Source: CAZUAQ01 sp964618455 (lineage in GTDB: Bacteria > Planctomycetota > Phycisphaerae > UBA1845 > PWPN01). From it: 64,000 bases of DNA. Every line of letters starts with the position of its first letter. Positions within the stretch are counted from its first letter, which is position 1. The notes under the pieces are model-generated. The model saw nothing but the letters and a program-made list of their open reading frames with translations. It ran no database searches and had not been told where the DNA came from. The DNA lies in contig CAZUAQ010000030.1 in assembly GCA_964618455.1 (NCBI GenBank), positions 8,790-72,789 on the forward strand, written 5' to 3'. Shown in pieces: positions 53,417 to 63,956 of the stretch. The translations under genes were made by a program, and so were the position numbers.

Positions 53417-53529
53417 TTCCTATCAGGCCTGTCTCTCCACGCGAGCAGGGACCAGTCCGTACCGCGACCGTGAGGAGTGCGCAGTTCTCACACGCATACG
53501 TGGCAGCTCTCGCTGTTGATGAAGCACGA

Positions 53530-54738
53530 TCATAATCGTTCCGCCAGAATCGCCATCGGCGCCTCCCCCACGCGCGTCACGAACAACACACCGCGCCGTT
53601 TCCCCTTCAGCTTCAACCCTCGACGCAGATCCTCCGGCCGGGCGGCAAACCCGCGCGTCTTGATCTCCAAATCGCCCATGTCGTGCGAGCGGAGCCACGC
53701 CCGCGCCGACTTCCCCGACCACGCCTGCACGTCGATCACGCGAAACGCCGTCAGCAGTTCACTCTCAATCGCCCGCGCGCCGATCAGGTAGGCGATCCAT
53801 GCATCCAGCGGCGCCAGCCCATACTTCCGCGCCAGCACACCGACCAGCCCCGCGCGAATGACGGCACCATCCGGCTCGTGCAGCACGTCCCCCGCGCGCA
53901 CCTCGACACGTTCCGGCCACGACAGATCCTCCTCTGCTTGAGCTTCGATGCGTTCCCCAGTGGGCAGCACCGTCGCGCTGCGACCCACGCGGGCCAACGT
54001 ACCGGTCCAGATCATCGCCTGCTTGCATTCGCCGTGATGACTGATCAACTCGAGTTCGTGATCGACCGGTATGCCTGAAAAATCCGCCCCCGGTGAAAGC
54101 TTCACCCCCGCGTGCTCCACATCGCGCACGATCCGCCAGACCACTTCGATGTCGGGTGATGCCTGCACGGCATCGTGACGTTTCGCGCCGTCCGCCCGCC
54201 GATCCGGATCGATGTGGATCGCATCGCACGCGGGCAGGTCGAACGTGACATCACCGACGCGCGTTCGCGCCTCATGGCCGTACACCGACACGTTGTGCGA
54301 CGCCAGTTCCACGCGTACCGCCGACCAGTCCATCACTGTCACGTCGGCATGCTCCGCCAGGGCGAGGGCATCCCCGCCCATCCCACAGCACAGGTCCGCC
54401 ACCCGCGCGCACTCCGCGTACCTTCGCGCTTTGTACCTGGCGACGACCTCATCCGTCGATTGCTCGAGCGACACGCGGTCGAAGAGCATCTCGTCCGCCC
54501 GTGAGAACTTCGACCGCGCCTTGTGCCGCAGAACCACCTGGTGCCACGCCGCCGCCACCTGCTCGGCGTCGAGTCGTTCGCGCCATTTCTCGATCGCCGC
54601 CGGGGTGTCCGCCGGGTCTTCCTCCATCGCGCGCATCACCGCCGCGCCCTCCCCCGAATGCAGCCACGCCACTTCCTCCAGCGTGATCGCACGATCCTGG
54701 CGGATCCACTTTCCCGGGGTCGGCGTTCGGCGACTCAT
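53530..54738 (-). CDS. SAM-dependent methyltransferase with THUMP-like C-terminus
   Basis: A 402-residue protein of the PG_1098-like class. The N-terminal helical part is followed by a Rossmann methyltransferase core with motif I VADLCCGMGGDALALA and the active-site-like IDPDRR, then a C-terminal THUMP-like domain (DLEIKTRGFAARPEDLRRGLKLKGKR). Start ATG 54738 overlaps the stop of the BASS transporter (ATGA). Target is probably an RNA, by analogy with THUMP proteins, but this is inference. Confidence 0.88.
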   Translation of the reverse strand: MSRRTPTPGKWIRQDRAITLEEVAWLHSGEGAAVMRAMEEDPADTPAAIEKWRERLDAEQVAAAWHQVVLRHKARSKFSRADEMLFDRVSLEQSTDEVVARYKARRYAECARVADLCCGMGGDALALAEHADVTVMDWSAVRVELASHNVSVYGHEARTRVGDVTFDLPACDAIHIDPDRRADGAKRHDAVQASPDIEVVWRIVRDVEHAGVKLSPGADFSGIPVDHELELISHHGECKQAMIWTGTLARVGRSATVLPTGERIEAQAEEDLSWPERVEVRAGDVLHEPDGAVIRAGLVGVLARKYGLAPLDAWIAYLIGARAIESELLTAFRVIDVQAWSGKSARAWLRSHDMGDLEIKTRGFAARPEDLRRGLKLKGKRRGVLFVTRVGEAPMAILAERL

Positions 54739-55691
54739 GGGACCCCCTCGAGCTCGGGAACCTCGCCTGTCGACGGCGCGCGATCCAGCAGACGCACGAC
54801 GGCTGAGGCGGTGACGATACACACAATGACGAACAGGGCGGTCGGCATCGCCGCCTCGTCGCCGAAGTGTAGCGTGGCCAGCACCGTGCCGAGGCCCGCG
54901 TTCTGCATGCCGATCTCGATAAGCAGCGTTTTGCGCTGGTTGAAGGGAAGGCGGAACAACGAACCCACGCCATACCCCATCGCCATGCCGTACACGTTAA
55001 GCATCAGCACGACCGCAAAGAGCAAGAGCACGACATTACCCTGAAGCCGCTCGAGGTTTCTCGCCACGACCACAGCGCAGATGAACACGATGAAGGTCAC
55101 GGAGATGGCGGGAAAGATGCGGTCGATCCTCTTGATCGCCGACTCGAATCGATAGCGCAGCGCCAGACCCAGCAGCAATGGCGCCACGACCGTCATCACG
55201 AGATCCAGGAACATGCTTCGGAAATCGACCGGCAACTGCTGCCCGGCCAGCAACAGCACCAGCGCCGGCGTCAGCAGCGGGCACAGCAGGGTCGACACCG
55301 TCGTCAGCGACACGGAGAAGGCGGTGTCGGCCCTGGCGATGTAGCACAGGACGTTACTGGCCATGGCGCCCGGTGCGCTGCCTGCCAGCACGAGCCCGAC
55401 GGTGAATTCCGGCGACAGACCGAACAATCGCGCTACGGCAAACGCGCCGAACGGCATGATCGAATACTGCGCCGAGCACCCGAGCAGCACGAGCCACGGC
55501 CGCCGTCCGATGTCGCGGAAGTCCTTCGTGCTCAGCACTGCCCCGATACCGAACATCGTCAGCGCGAAGAATCCCTTCATCCCACGTCCCAGGACCAGGA
55601 AGGGCTCCGGCCACAGATACGCCACGCCGCAGAACAGGAGTACCCAGACGGTGAAAAAGCGTGTATAGATCTGGAGAGCCCGGCTGATCAT
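54735..55691 (-). CDS. Bile acid:sodium symporter family (BASS) transporter
   Basis: A 318-residue inner-membrane transporter with about ten hydrophobic segments. The signatures GLVLAGSAPGAMASNV and EIGMQNAGLGTVLA are the two crossover motifs of the BASS fold. Bacterial members move organic acids such as pantoate, pyruvate or other anions, not necessarily bile acids. Its stop overlaps the start of the THUMP-like methyltransferase. No obvious metabolic partner. Confidence 0.88.
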   Translation of the reverse strand: MISRALQIYTRFFTVWVLLFCGVAYLWPEPFLVLGRGMKGFFALTMFGIGAVLSTKDFRDIGRRPWLVLLGCSAQYSIMPFGAFAVARLFGLSPEFTVGLVLAGSAPGAMASNVLCYIARADTAFSVSLTTVSTLLCPLLTPALVLLLAGQQLPVDFRSMFLDLVMTVVAPLLLGLALRYRFESAIKRIDRIFPAISVTFIVFICAVVVARNLERLQGNVVLLLFAVVLMLNVYGMAMGYGVGSLFRLPFNQRKTLLIEIGMQNAGLGTVLATLHFGDEAAMPTALFVIVCIVTASAVVRLLDRAPSTGEVPELEGVP

Positions 55692-55808
55692 CGGAAAGGC
55701 AACGTTCCATTCAGGGAATTCAAGCAGCGGCCGAACGGGACCGATTCCTATCCTGCGATTGTAACGTTCAAGCGATCCTTTCGGCGAGCGCCGGGAAGGT
55801 CAGACACC

Positions 55809-56549
55809 ATGAGCGGGAATATCGGTCTTTCGGAGTCCCAACCCTTCACGGTGGTACACGCCATGGAAAGACCATGCGAGCAGCCTTCCTTCGAGATCTC
55901 CTACGAGCTCACGCGGGACGACCTGGTCGAAGCGGCCTTCTTTCTGTCCAAGTCGTCCTCCTACGTCAAGCGGCAGCACCGCACCGTCCGTCTGGTCATA
56001 TATGGCATCGCGCTGATCTGCCTGCTGCTGGTGGCGTCGGAGTTGCTGCTTCAAGGGGCGATGCCCAACCTGATGCTCAGTCTGGTCGTACCGCTCACGC
56101 TGGTGTGCACCGTGACCTATGTCCTTGCCTCGCCCAAGCAGCAACGCAGGCAGATCGCCAAACTCGTCGACGCCCAGAAAAACACGATCGCGCTTTCGCC
56201 CACGACCATCCGCCTGAGCGCACAGGGTGTCGAACTCGAAAACAGCTACGTCTACCATCGGCTGAAGTGGCTGGCGGTCTGCCAGGTACGCCAAAGCGAT
56301 CAGTACATTCTGCTCTACCTGACGCAGCTCTCGGCGGAGGTGATCCCGAAATCCGCCTTCGACTCCACCGAGGCGGCGGAGGCCTTCTTTGCGTTCGCCG
56401 CCCGGCACTGCAGTACCGAGGCCGAGTGCCCCAAGTGCCACTACGATCTGCGCGGCAACACGTCCGGCGTCTGCCCGGAGTGCGGCACACCCACACGTCA
56501 ACCCGAGGCGCGAACCGCGCCGCCGACGCAGCCGCCGGTTCATGCTTGA
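55809..56549 (+). CDS. YcxB-like membrane protein with C-terminal zinc ribbon
   Basis: A 246-residue protein. After a short N-terminus come two adjacent membrane helices (about 63-105) and a soluble YcxB-like domain (GVELENSYVYHRLKWL, YILLYLTQLSAEVIPKSAF). The C-terminus has CPKCHYDLRGNTSGVCPECGTP, a zinc ribbon of the same kind found in three other proteins of the window. AAGGTCA precedes ATG 55809. It converges with the gene at 56658, with a bidirectional hairpin between. Role unknown. Confidence 0.82.
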   Translation: MSGNIGLSESQPFTVVHAMERPCEQPSFEISYELTRDDLVEAAFFLSKSSSYVKRQHRTVRLVIYGIALICLLLVASELLLQGAMPNLMLSLVVPLTLVCTVTYVLASPKQQRRQIAKLVDAQKNTIALSPTTIRLSAQGVELENSYVYHRLKWLAVCQVRQSDQYILLYLTQLSAEVIPKSAFDSTEAAEAFFAFAARHCSTEAECPKCHYDLRGNTSGVCPECGTPTRQPEARTAPPTQPPVHA

Positions 56550-56591
56550 GTTCGCGTGAAGCTGGATACGCGTCGAACGCTGTAGAAACAA

Positions 56592-56627
56592 GAACCGCGA
56601 CCGTGAGTCTGATCACGATCGCGGTTC
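56592..56627. terminator. Bidirectional hairpin terminator
   Basis: GAACCGCGACCGTG (56592-56605) pairs with CACGATCGCGGTTC (56614-56627), one mismatch in 14, loop of eight, between two convergent genes. Confidence 0.6.
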
Positions 56628-56657
56628 ATGGGTATTCATCAGCTCGGGAGGGAGCGA

Positions 56658-57410
56658 TTACTCTGTTGCGTCGCCGGACTCCTCGGGCGGGCTCTCCAGT
56701 GTCGAGTCTTCGGCCATCTCCGCCTCCGTCTTGGCGGCGATCTCGGGGAACATCTCCGCGACGAGATCATGGAAGATGCCCGCGTAATCGACCGTGTACG
56801 GCTCCGTGGTGATCTGTGCTTCTTCCACCGCCGCTTCCATCTCCGCAACAATCGCTTCCAGATCTTCGGCCGTCAGATCCTGTTTCATCTCCGGCACCTG
56901 GGGATTGGCTTGACTCGTCGCCTGATTCAGAGTCTCGTTGAAAGTCGCTTCCGGGATCGCATTCTCGATGTAGCCGCGCTTGAAACGCATGAAGACCAGT
57001 TCCACCTCCGCCTTGCGCGCTTCGTCCGGATTCACCTTGGCGTAGTATTCCATTTCCACTGCCTCGATGATGACGAGTTTGAAGAACTGCGACTGACTCA
57101 GGAGGTTGAAAAACTCGCCGAACTGCGTCCACGTGATCTCTCCGTCTCCAAAAGCCTGGCTGACGGCCTTGATATCCACGAGTGCGCGTTCCTTCTGCTC
57201 CTGGGGAAGCTCCGAGCTTTGAATCGCTTCCGTCGCCGCGGCTTCCAAGGCCCCAGCAGCCAGTGACCGCGCGTTAATGACGATATAGGTCACGCATCCG
57301 CCGCAGATCAGCAGAAACACCAGAAAGATGATCCCGATGATGAGCAGCCAGGAGCGACCGGACTTCTGTTGCTGCGGGGCGGCGGGCATGGGGGGCGGTT
57401 CGGTGGCCAT
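56658..57410 (-). CDS. Single-span protein with long helical extracytoplasmic domain
   Basis: A 250-residue protein: Pro/Gln-rich N-terminus, a membrane anchor at about residues 20-47 (WLLIIGIIFLVFLLICGG), then a helical acidic domain to the end. GAGGAG precedes ATG 57410. No family recognised. The helix-rich, acidic outer part suggests an anchored interaction module; that is a guess. Confidence 0.72.
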   Translation of the reverse strand: MATEPPPMPAAPQQQKSGRSWLLIIGIIFLVFLLICGGCVTYIVINARSLAAGALEAAATEAIQSSELPQEQKERALVDIKAVSQAFGDGEITWTQFGEFFNLLSQSQFFKLVIIEAVEMEYYAKVNPDEARKAEVELVFMRFKRGYIENAIPEATFNETLNQATSQANPQVPEMKQDLTAEDLEAIVAEMEAAVEEAQITTEPYTVDYAGIFHDLVAEMFPEIAAKTEAEMAEDSTLESPPEESGDATE

Positions 57411-57534
57411 GATGTCTCCTCGTTTTCGATCATGGAAGTTTCAACGCAGGGTTGTTGCGAAGAGAGCATGGTTCTTCGCGACGCACGTGAAGCATACTCG
57501 ATTGCACGAAGCCTGTCTTGCGGAATCCCGCGCA

Positions 57535-59622
57535 TCACGGGGCGACTTCAAATACCGCCGCCTCATCCACCCAGGCGTATCCCTTCTCGCCATCGAGTCG
57601 GATCTCCAGCGAAACACGACCCGCCTCCGGCGGGGCGGTGAAGTCCGCCGTGATTAACGTCCACTGGGTATCTCCCGTCAGCGCCTGCTTGGATTGGATC
57701 TCAGCCAGCGTTTTGTGCGGATTCGTGACCACGGTTCCGGCGAGGTAAACACCACGTCCTTTCCCGGCTCGTACCCCGCGCGTCCATGCCCGACACTGGA
57801 GGCGGTAACGCTTACCGGGCTCAATGCTTGAGTATCCCGTCCATTGAATCAGGCCCACTTCCCGGCCACCAACGGCGTGCAGCCGCTGCGACCGAGTGCC
57901 CACATAAGAACTCTCCCCGACCAGCGCGATCCGATTCGCATCACCAATCGGCGCCCAGCCCAACGCCGTCGCCGAGCCCGGCTCGCTGCGTTCGAAGCCG
58001 CCGTTCCGCACCAGGTTCTCCTCGATCGGTTCCCCCGGTCCGAGCGTCAGCCGGATCGCGGTCGGATCCCCCGTGGCAATCCGATGCTCGCCCAGCACGT
58101 GCGAGAGAAATCCCGGCTTGCTGGCCGTGATCGTGTAGTACCCGTGGGGCACTTCCGGGAAGCGGAACCGCCCTTCGTCGTCGGACGTCGCATGAAATCC
58201 GCCGGGTTCGACAGTGATCTCCGCCCCAACCAGCCCCTCGTCCTTCGCACTGTTGATGACCTGACCGTCGATGCCCCCGTGGTTGACGGAGATGACCGGG
58301 ATGTTCTTCACGACGTTCTGCCCCGCCGCCACCTTCACACGGAACACGCTACCCCCGTGCGAGGAACTCTGGAATCGAAAGGCATGGGCCTTCTCCGAGG
58401 TTGGGATTGGCGAGAGGATGAAGTTACCGAATCGGTCCGAGGTGAACGAGAGATCCGAACCCTGGTGCTTGACGGTCACGTCGGGGACCGGTCCCTTCGT
58501 CATGGTGTCGACAAACCTGCCCGAGACGCAGCCGTAACTGCTGGTCGGCTTGGCCAGGGCGGCAACATACTCGAAATCGAGCGTCGGGCGCGACGGCCAG
58601 CCCGTGGCATCGGTCGTGCTGTCGGCGTGAACCCAGTTGCTGTTGTTCATCTTCTCGAACGGGTGGGCAAAGTCCCAGATGCACATGCCCAGTACCTCGG
58701 GCCACTGCCCCCAGTAATCCCGGAATGTGCGCAAGTGATAGTCGGCACGACGTTCGCGATCGATGATCGGATATCCTTCGTTTCCGCCCTGGCCGAGGAA
58801 GTATCCGGTCTCCGTGCCCATGACCTTGAGCCGGCCGATCTCGCAGCCGTGCGCCTTCAGCCGCTCGAGTTCGTGCACCCAGAGATCGATGCAGGCGAAC
58901 TTGCGTGTGGTCGTGCCGTCATGGATGTTGTCTTCCGGCGGCGTGGCGGCCGGGTAAGGGTGCGTCGCCCAGTAATCGAAGCTGTGGACGAACTCCGGCT
59001 CAGCCTTACACATGGCGTCGATGAACTTGAGGCTGTTGTACTCACCGCCGGGGGACATGGCCCCGGGCGAGATGAGGATGCGATCGTCGCCGATCGAACG
59101 TATCGCCCGAAATGTCGCCATGTAGAACTTCGCGAACTCTGCCGGCCGGGTGGTCCCGCTCCACTCGAGGCCGAGGTTCGCTTCGTTCCAGACTTCGATA
59201 TACAGCGGGCATTTCTCAGATAACGGCAGCCCCGCCACCACGCGCTTGAACGCCTGGGCGATGTCTTCGTAAGTGCCCTCCGGTGTGTCGGCCGGCTTCT
59301 TCCAGATGCCGTCCACATGCAAGCCGCCCAGGCGCACCACCGGAATCAACTGCCGATCGTAGAGCGTTTGCACCAGCTTCACCTGGGAGGCATCGGGCCC
59401 GCGCGTTTCCGGCGTGATGCCGTACTCGAAGATCTTGACGTAGCCCCACGGCCCGCACACGCGCCGCGCCCATGCGGTGTGATGGTCGATGTTGGCGTCG
59501 GTGCGCGCGTCATGAATCATGAGGTGCACACCATAAGGATTGTTAGGTCGAGTTTCAGCGGAGAGCGCTTCAACGCTTGCAAGTGCCGTCACGACCATCA
59601 GGACACAGTGGAAACTTCGCAT
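57535..59622 (-). CDS. Secreted GH-A clan glycoside hydrolase with carboxypeptidase-regulatory-like and CBM-like domains
   Basis: A 695-residue exported enzyme, ATG 59622 behind AGGAGGAGG. The TIM barrel (about 25-340) has acid/base Glu147 in EVWNEANL and candidate nucleophile Glu271 in MGTETGYF, the clan GH-A pattern, most like GH39 or GH5-type enzymes. Two carboxypeptidase-regulatory-like beta domains follow (about 350-430 and 440-520), then a carbohydrate-binding-like beta-sandwich beginning at NLVRNGGFERSEPG. Substrate is not known. It is divergent from the PEP-CTERM gene at 59926. Confidence 0.85.
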   Translation of the reverse strand: MRSFHCVLMVVTALASVEALSAETRPNNPYGVHLMIHDARTDANIDHHTAWARRVCGPWGYVKIFEYGITPETRGPDASQVKLVQTLYDRQLIPVVRLGGLHVDGIWKKPADTPEGTYEDIAQAFKRVVAGLPLSEKCPLYIEVWNEANLGLEWSGTTRPAEFAKFYMATFRAIRSIGDDRILISPGAMSPGGEYNSLKFIDAMCKAEPEFVHSFDYWATHPYPAATPPEDNIHDGTTTRKFACIDLWVHELERLKAHGCEIGRLKVMGTETGYFLGQGGNEGYPIIDRERRADYHLRTFRDYWGQWPEVLGMCIWDFAHPFEKMNNSNWVHADSTTDATGWPSRPTLDFEYVAALAKPTSSYGCVSGRFVDTMTKGPVPDVTVKHQGSDLSFTSDRFGNFILSPIPTSEKAHAFRFQSSSHGGSVFRVKVAAGQNVVKNIPVISVNHGGIDGQVINSAKDEGLVGAEITVEPGGFHATSDDEGRFRFPEVPHGYYTITASKPGFLSHVLGEHRIATGDPTAIRLTLGPGEPIEENLVRNGGFERSEPGSATALGWAPIGDANRIALVGESSYVGTRSQRLHAVGGREVGLIQWTGYSSIEPGKRYRLQCRAWTRGVRAGKGRGVYLAGTVVTNPHKTLAEIQSKQALTGDTQWTLITADFTAPPEAGRVSLEIRLDGEKGYAWVDEAAVFEVAP

Positions 59623-59925
59623 CAATGGACCTCCTCCTGAAAATGCAGCCGGCCATACACCATCTCACAGATTGACATCTTCGATCATCACGACATCCCT
59701 CGCAAGATCGAGTCGCGATTGCCCTTCGTCAGCATCTTCAAGAATCATGAGGTTAGCCAATAAGAACAACGACAAATAAGCATATGTCTTAAAGGGAAAA
59801 CGGCAAATCTTGATGTATGTTAATTGAAGACACGGTGAGTCGTGAGTCTCGTCTGCGCCGGTCGGTCGTTCATCTCATGCAAGATACTGTTTCCGAACAT
59901 GTTCAGACCCGTGAGGAGGTGCACA
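59623..59925. other. Divergent intergenic region, AT-rich
   Basis: About 300 bases between the GH-A gene and the second PEP-CTERM gene. It is AT-rich relative to its surroundings and must hold both promoters. TTGACA-like sequence near 59670 lacks a good -10 partner, so I do not call a site. Confidence 0.35.
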
Positions 59926-60600
59926 ATGTTTCATGTCCAGTGTGATCGCTATCGCCTGGCGATGAGTATCCTGGCGTTCTTGTGGTTGGTCTCCCCGGCG
60001 AGCGCACAATTTGCCCCCGATGATTCGATCAGCATCGGCCTGGAATCCAATCCCGTCGAGATCGAGTTGGATCCCAACGCACCGCCATGGGACAAGGAAA
60101 TCAATGATCCGCAAGGGGCACCCTGGGCGGACGATCTGTACGACATACAGCAGGGAATCGATCTCAGTCTATTGACCGTCATCCAACTCGACGAGTGGGT
60201 CAAAATCGGCGGGGTACGTCCGTGGACGGATTGGCACGAGGAGATTCTCGATGGACCGGGTTGGGTCTGGGATCGAGGCTTGTTGGGTCTGCCGGGAGTG
60301 AGCGGTCCGTTTCTCGAGGTCAAGCCGCCGGGGGGCTCCGGATTCAATCCCCCCTCGGGCCTGGCGATCAACGCAACGGATACCACGGTGGACTTCTTCT
60401 TCGATCCGCTTGCTCCCGGTACGGAGGTGCACATCATCAAACGACTGATCTTCGTCGGTCCTGATCTGCAGCTCAACACCGGGGATATTTTCCAAGGTCC
60501 GCTGGTCATCCGGGAATACCCGACGCCCGAACCCGGTGCGCTGTTGCTCATGATGGCATCGGGAGGATGGCTCTTGTGGCGCAGACGACACCTGTCTTAG
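59926..60600 (+). CDS. PEP-CTERM-type secreted protein
   Basis: A 224-residue protein, ATG 59926 behind GAGGAGGTG. Signal peptide to about residue 27 (SPASAQ), an acidic Trp/Pro-rich mature part, and the sorting tail PTPEPGALLLMMASGGWLLWRRRHLS with PEP, membrane helix and basic end. It resembles the PEP-CTERM protein at 47188 in layout, not in sequence beyond the tail. Function unknown; needs an exosortase from elsewhere. Confidence 0.87.
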   Translation: MFHVQCDRYRLAMSILAFLWLVSPASAQFAPDDSISIGLESNPVEIELDPNAPPWDKEINDPQGAPWADDLYDIQQGIDLSLLTVIQLDEWVKIGGVRPWTDWHEEILDGPGWVWDRGLLGLPGVSGPFLEVKPPGGSGFNPPSGLAINATDTTVDFFFDPLAPGTEVHIIKRLIFVGPDLQLNTGDIFQGPLVIREYPTPEPGALLLMMASGGWLLWRRRHLS

Positions 60601-60651
60601 CGGGGGGTATGTTGCGGACTGGGGTGAGCTCGTGTACTCGCGGAGAGAAGC

Positions 60652-61518
<867 letters not shown>

Positions 61519-61602
61519 GATGCATAAACTCCATGCTTGCAATACGTTGAATTGCTTTGTCGCATATCGGCAGTTCGAGCGGAAACACTTGAGGGGACTG
61601 GC

Positions 61603-61863
61603 ATGAGTCGGCCATTGTCGGATCGCCTGGAAGAGCTGTTGACCCTGTCCGAAAAGCTCGGGATCGAGGTACGCGCCGAGTTCATGGGTGGCGGCGGAGG
61701 CGGGCTTTGCCAGCTCAAGGGGGCTCAGGTCCTGTTCGTGGACACTTCCGCCGACGTCACAACACGGTACGAACGGACGCTGGCCGCTCTGGCCACGTTG
61801 CCCGAGATCGAGGAGCATTTCGTGACCCCCGAGGTCCGCAAGGACCTGGAAAGCCTCAGGTAG
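61603..61863 (+). CDS. Small protein of unknown function with GGGGGGL segment
   Basis: An 86-residue protein, ATG 61603 with GAGGGG upstream. It has an amphipathic N-terminal helix (RLEELLTLSEKLGIEVRAE), a run of glycines before LCQLKGAQVLFVDTSAD, and a C-terminal helix (EIEEHFVTPEVRKDLESLR). The look is that of a conserved cytoplasmic protein rather than random sequence; I think similar proteins occur in other planctomycetes but cannot check. It is divergent from the soluble kinase. Confidence 0.7.
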   Translation: MSRPLSDRLEELLTLSEKLGIEVRAEFMGGGGGGLCQLKGAQVLFVDTSADVTTRYERTLAALATLPEIEEHFVTPEVRKDLESLR

Positions 61864-62048
61864 CCTGCTTCGTGATGCCGAAATCAAGGAAGATTGGCGA
61901 TCAGCCGTGCTCCAGATGGACTTCCGTCATTCAGGAGCGGTGCACATATCGCGGGTTTTGCTTGTTGGCAGTACAATTCCGGCCACAATTCGTTCAGGCA
62001 TCATGAATTGATACACCTGGCCACGATCGGCTGTGAAGGAGAACCGAA

Positions 62049-63956
62049 ATGGCAAGGCGTTCGAAAGTTATCCGCCGTCCCCCGCCGTCGGGCGGTGATG
62101 TTCCCGATAAATCCAAGATTCAGCCCGAAGGCGACAAGACGCCTCATGAATCGTCGGCCCCGCCGGCCCCGGAATCTCAGAAAACTCCTGTCCCAGGCCA
62201 CGAGGCACGACGCGAGCCCAAGTTTATCGTCGGTATCGGCGCTTCCGCAGGGGGGTTGGAACCGCTCGAGACCTTCTTCAACGGCATGCCTGCTGACAGC
62301 GGTACCGCCTTTGTCGTGATTCAGCATCTGTCGCCCGACTTCAAGAGCCTCATGGATGAACTCCTGGGGCGTCGAACCTCCATGCGTATCCTGCGCGCCG
62401 AGAACGAGATGCGGGTGGAGGCCGATACGGTCTACCTGATTCCACCCAAGAAGGAGATGGCGATTCTGGACGGCAGGCTGATGCTGACGGATCAGGATCG
62501 GAGCGGTTCGTTGAGCCTGCCGATCGATGTCTTCTTTCGAAGTCTGGCCAGGGACCAGGAAGAGAAAGCCGTCGGGATCGTTCTCTGTGGAACCGGAAGT
62601 GACGGATCGCGCGGGATTCAGGAAATCCGCGACGGTGGCGGACTGACGATTGCCCAGGATCCCAAGACGACGCGTTTCGACGGGATGCCCCGAAGCGCGA
62701 TTTCAACCGGCTCGGTCGACTGGGTGCTGCCGACGTCGGAGATTCCCCCGGCGTTGATGGGTTACTTCGCCGATCCGATCGAAGGACGAGTGCCGCCGGG
62801 AAGGAAAGCGTTGAAGGTGCCCAAGGAGGGCGTCGACGCCATTCTCGAACTGCTCAACGAGCATTACGGGATCGACTTTTCCTGCTACAAGCCGACCACG
62901 GTGACCCGGCGGATCGAGCGACGCCTGATGATCGTTCACGCGTCCAACCTGGAGGACTATGTCAGGCGACTTCGGGATGATCCGGAAGAACTCAACACGC
63001 TCTACAAGGATCTGCTGATCGGGGTGACGCGCTTTTTCCGGGACGCGGAAGGGTTCCAGGTCCTCGAACGCGAGGTGATTCCCGAGATCATGAGGGATCG
63101 CCCGAAGAATCAACCGGTTCGGGTGTGGGTCGCCGGCTGTGCCACGGGGGAAGAGGCTTACTCCCTGGCCATTCTTCTGCACGAACAGGCCAAGGCCGCG
63201 GGCTACCGAGGTGAGATCAAGATCTTCGCGACCGACGTCCATCGCTCCTCCCTGGACTTCGCGGCCTCCGGTCTTTACCCCGAGAGCGCGTTGACCGGTG
63301 TCTCTTCCGATCGGCTGGCGTCGTATTTCACCGCGGAGGACGGCTACTACCGGGTAACGAAAGAGCTCCGCCAACTGGTGGTCTTCGCGCCGCACAACGT
63401 CAGCAGCGACGCGCCCTTCACACGTATTGATCTGATCACCTGCCGGAACATGTTGATCTATCTGCAGCCCCAAGTGCAGAAGAAAGTGATCACCCTTTTT
63501 CACTTTTCTCTGGTGGTAGGCGGCGCACTGTTTCTCGGGGCCAGCGAGACCGTGGGCGACCTTTCCGATGAGTTTTCCCCGGTGGATCGGCACTGGAGGG
63601 TTTACCGCAAGCGCCGGGATGTCCGCCTGATCGGCACGACACCCTTGTCCATGTCATCCGGCCCCCTGGGAGCTCGCTACTCGGCGGGCGCTGCGACAGG
63701 GCAAGTCACGGACAAATCGTTGATGCGGGCGTACGACGCGCTGCTGGGCGACTACGTTCCGGCGGGCTTCCTGATCAACGAACAACGCGAACTCCTCCAC
63801 ACATTCGGTGGCGCTTCGAAATACCTGGCGCCTTCGGACGGGCGCGTGCAGTTGGATCTTCTGAATCTGGTCAGCGCCGAGTTGCGCACGATCCTGGGGG
63901 CGGCCCTGCAGCGGCTGGGTCGCGAAGAAACGGCGGTGTTATTCAATTGGGCGTAA
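62049..63956 (+). CDS. CheB-CheR fusion protein, short
   Basis: A 635-residue protein with GAAGGAG before ATG 62049. After a Pro-rich N-terminus, CheB methylesterase (about 57-245) has its triad Ser66 (GASAGG), His93 and Asp185; CheR methyltransferase (about 265-520) has GCATGEEAYSLA and CRNMLIYL. A PAS-like region begins near 560 (SLMRAYDALLGDYVPAGFLIN, SKYLAPSDG) and then the reading frame stops at 63956. Fusions of this type usually carry full PAS and kinase domains and exceed 1000 residues, so this copy is short or interrupted; the window ends 44 bases on. Confidence 0.88.
   Translation: MARRSKVIRRPPPSGGDVPDKSKIQPEGDKTPHESSAPPAPESQKTPVPGHEARREPKFIVGIGASAGGLEPLETFFNGMPADSGTAFVVIQHLSPDFKSLMDELLGRRTSMRILRAENEMRVEADTVYLIPPKKEMAILDGRLMLTDQDRSGSLSLPIDVFFRSLARDQEEKAVGIVLCGTGSDGSRGIQEIRDGGGLTIAQDPKTTRFDGMPRSAISTGSVDWVLPTSEIPPALMGYFADPIEGRVPPGRKALKVPKEGVDAILELLNEHYGIDFSCYKPTTVTRRIERRLMIVHASNLEDYVRRLRDDPEELNTLYKDLLIGVTRFFRDAEGFQVLEREVIPEIMRDRPKNQPVRVWVAGCATGEEAYSLAILLHEQAKAAGYRGEIKIFATDVHRSSLDFAASGLYPESALTGVSSDRLASYFTAEDGYYRVTKELRQLVVFAPHNVSSDAPFTRIDLITCRNMLIYLQPQVQKKVITLFHFSLVVGGALFLGASETVGDLSDEFSPVDRHWRVYRKRRDVRLIGTTPLSMSSGPLGARYSAGAATGQVTDKSLMRAYDALLGDYVPAGFLINEQRELLHTFGGASKYLAPSDGRVQLDLLNLVSAELRTILGAALQRLGREETAVLFNWA

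Noticed and set aside
53057..55691. Functional link between ClpS and the neighbouring methyltransferase and transporter
   Set aside because: clpS is on the opposite strand with its own promoter and ribosome site; convergent adjacency alone is not evidence of a shared role.
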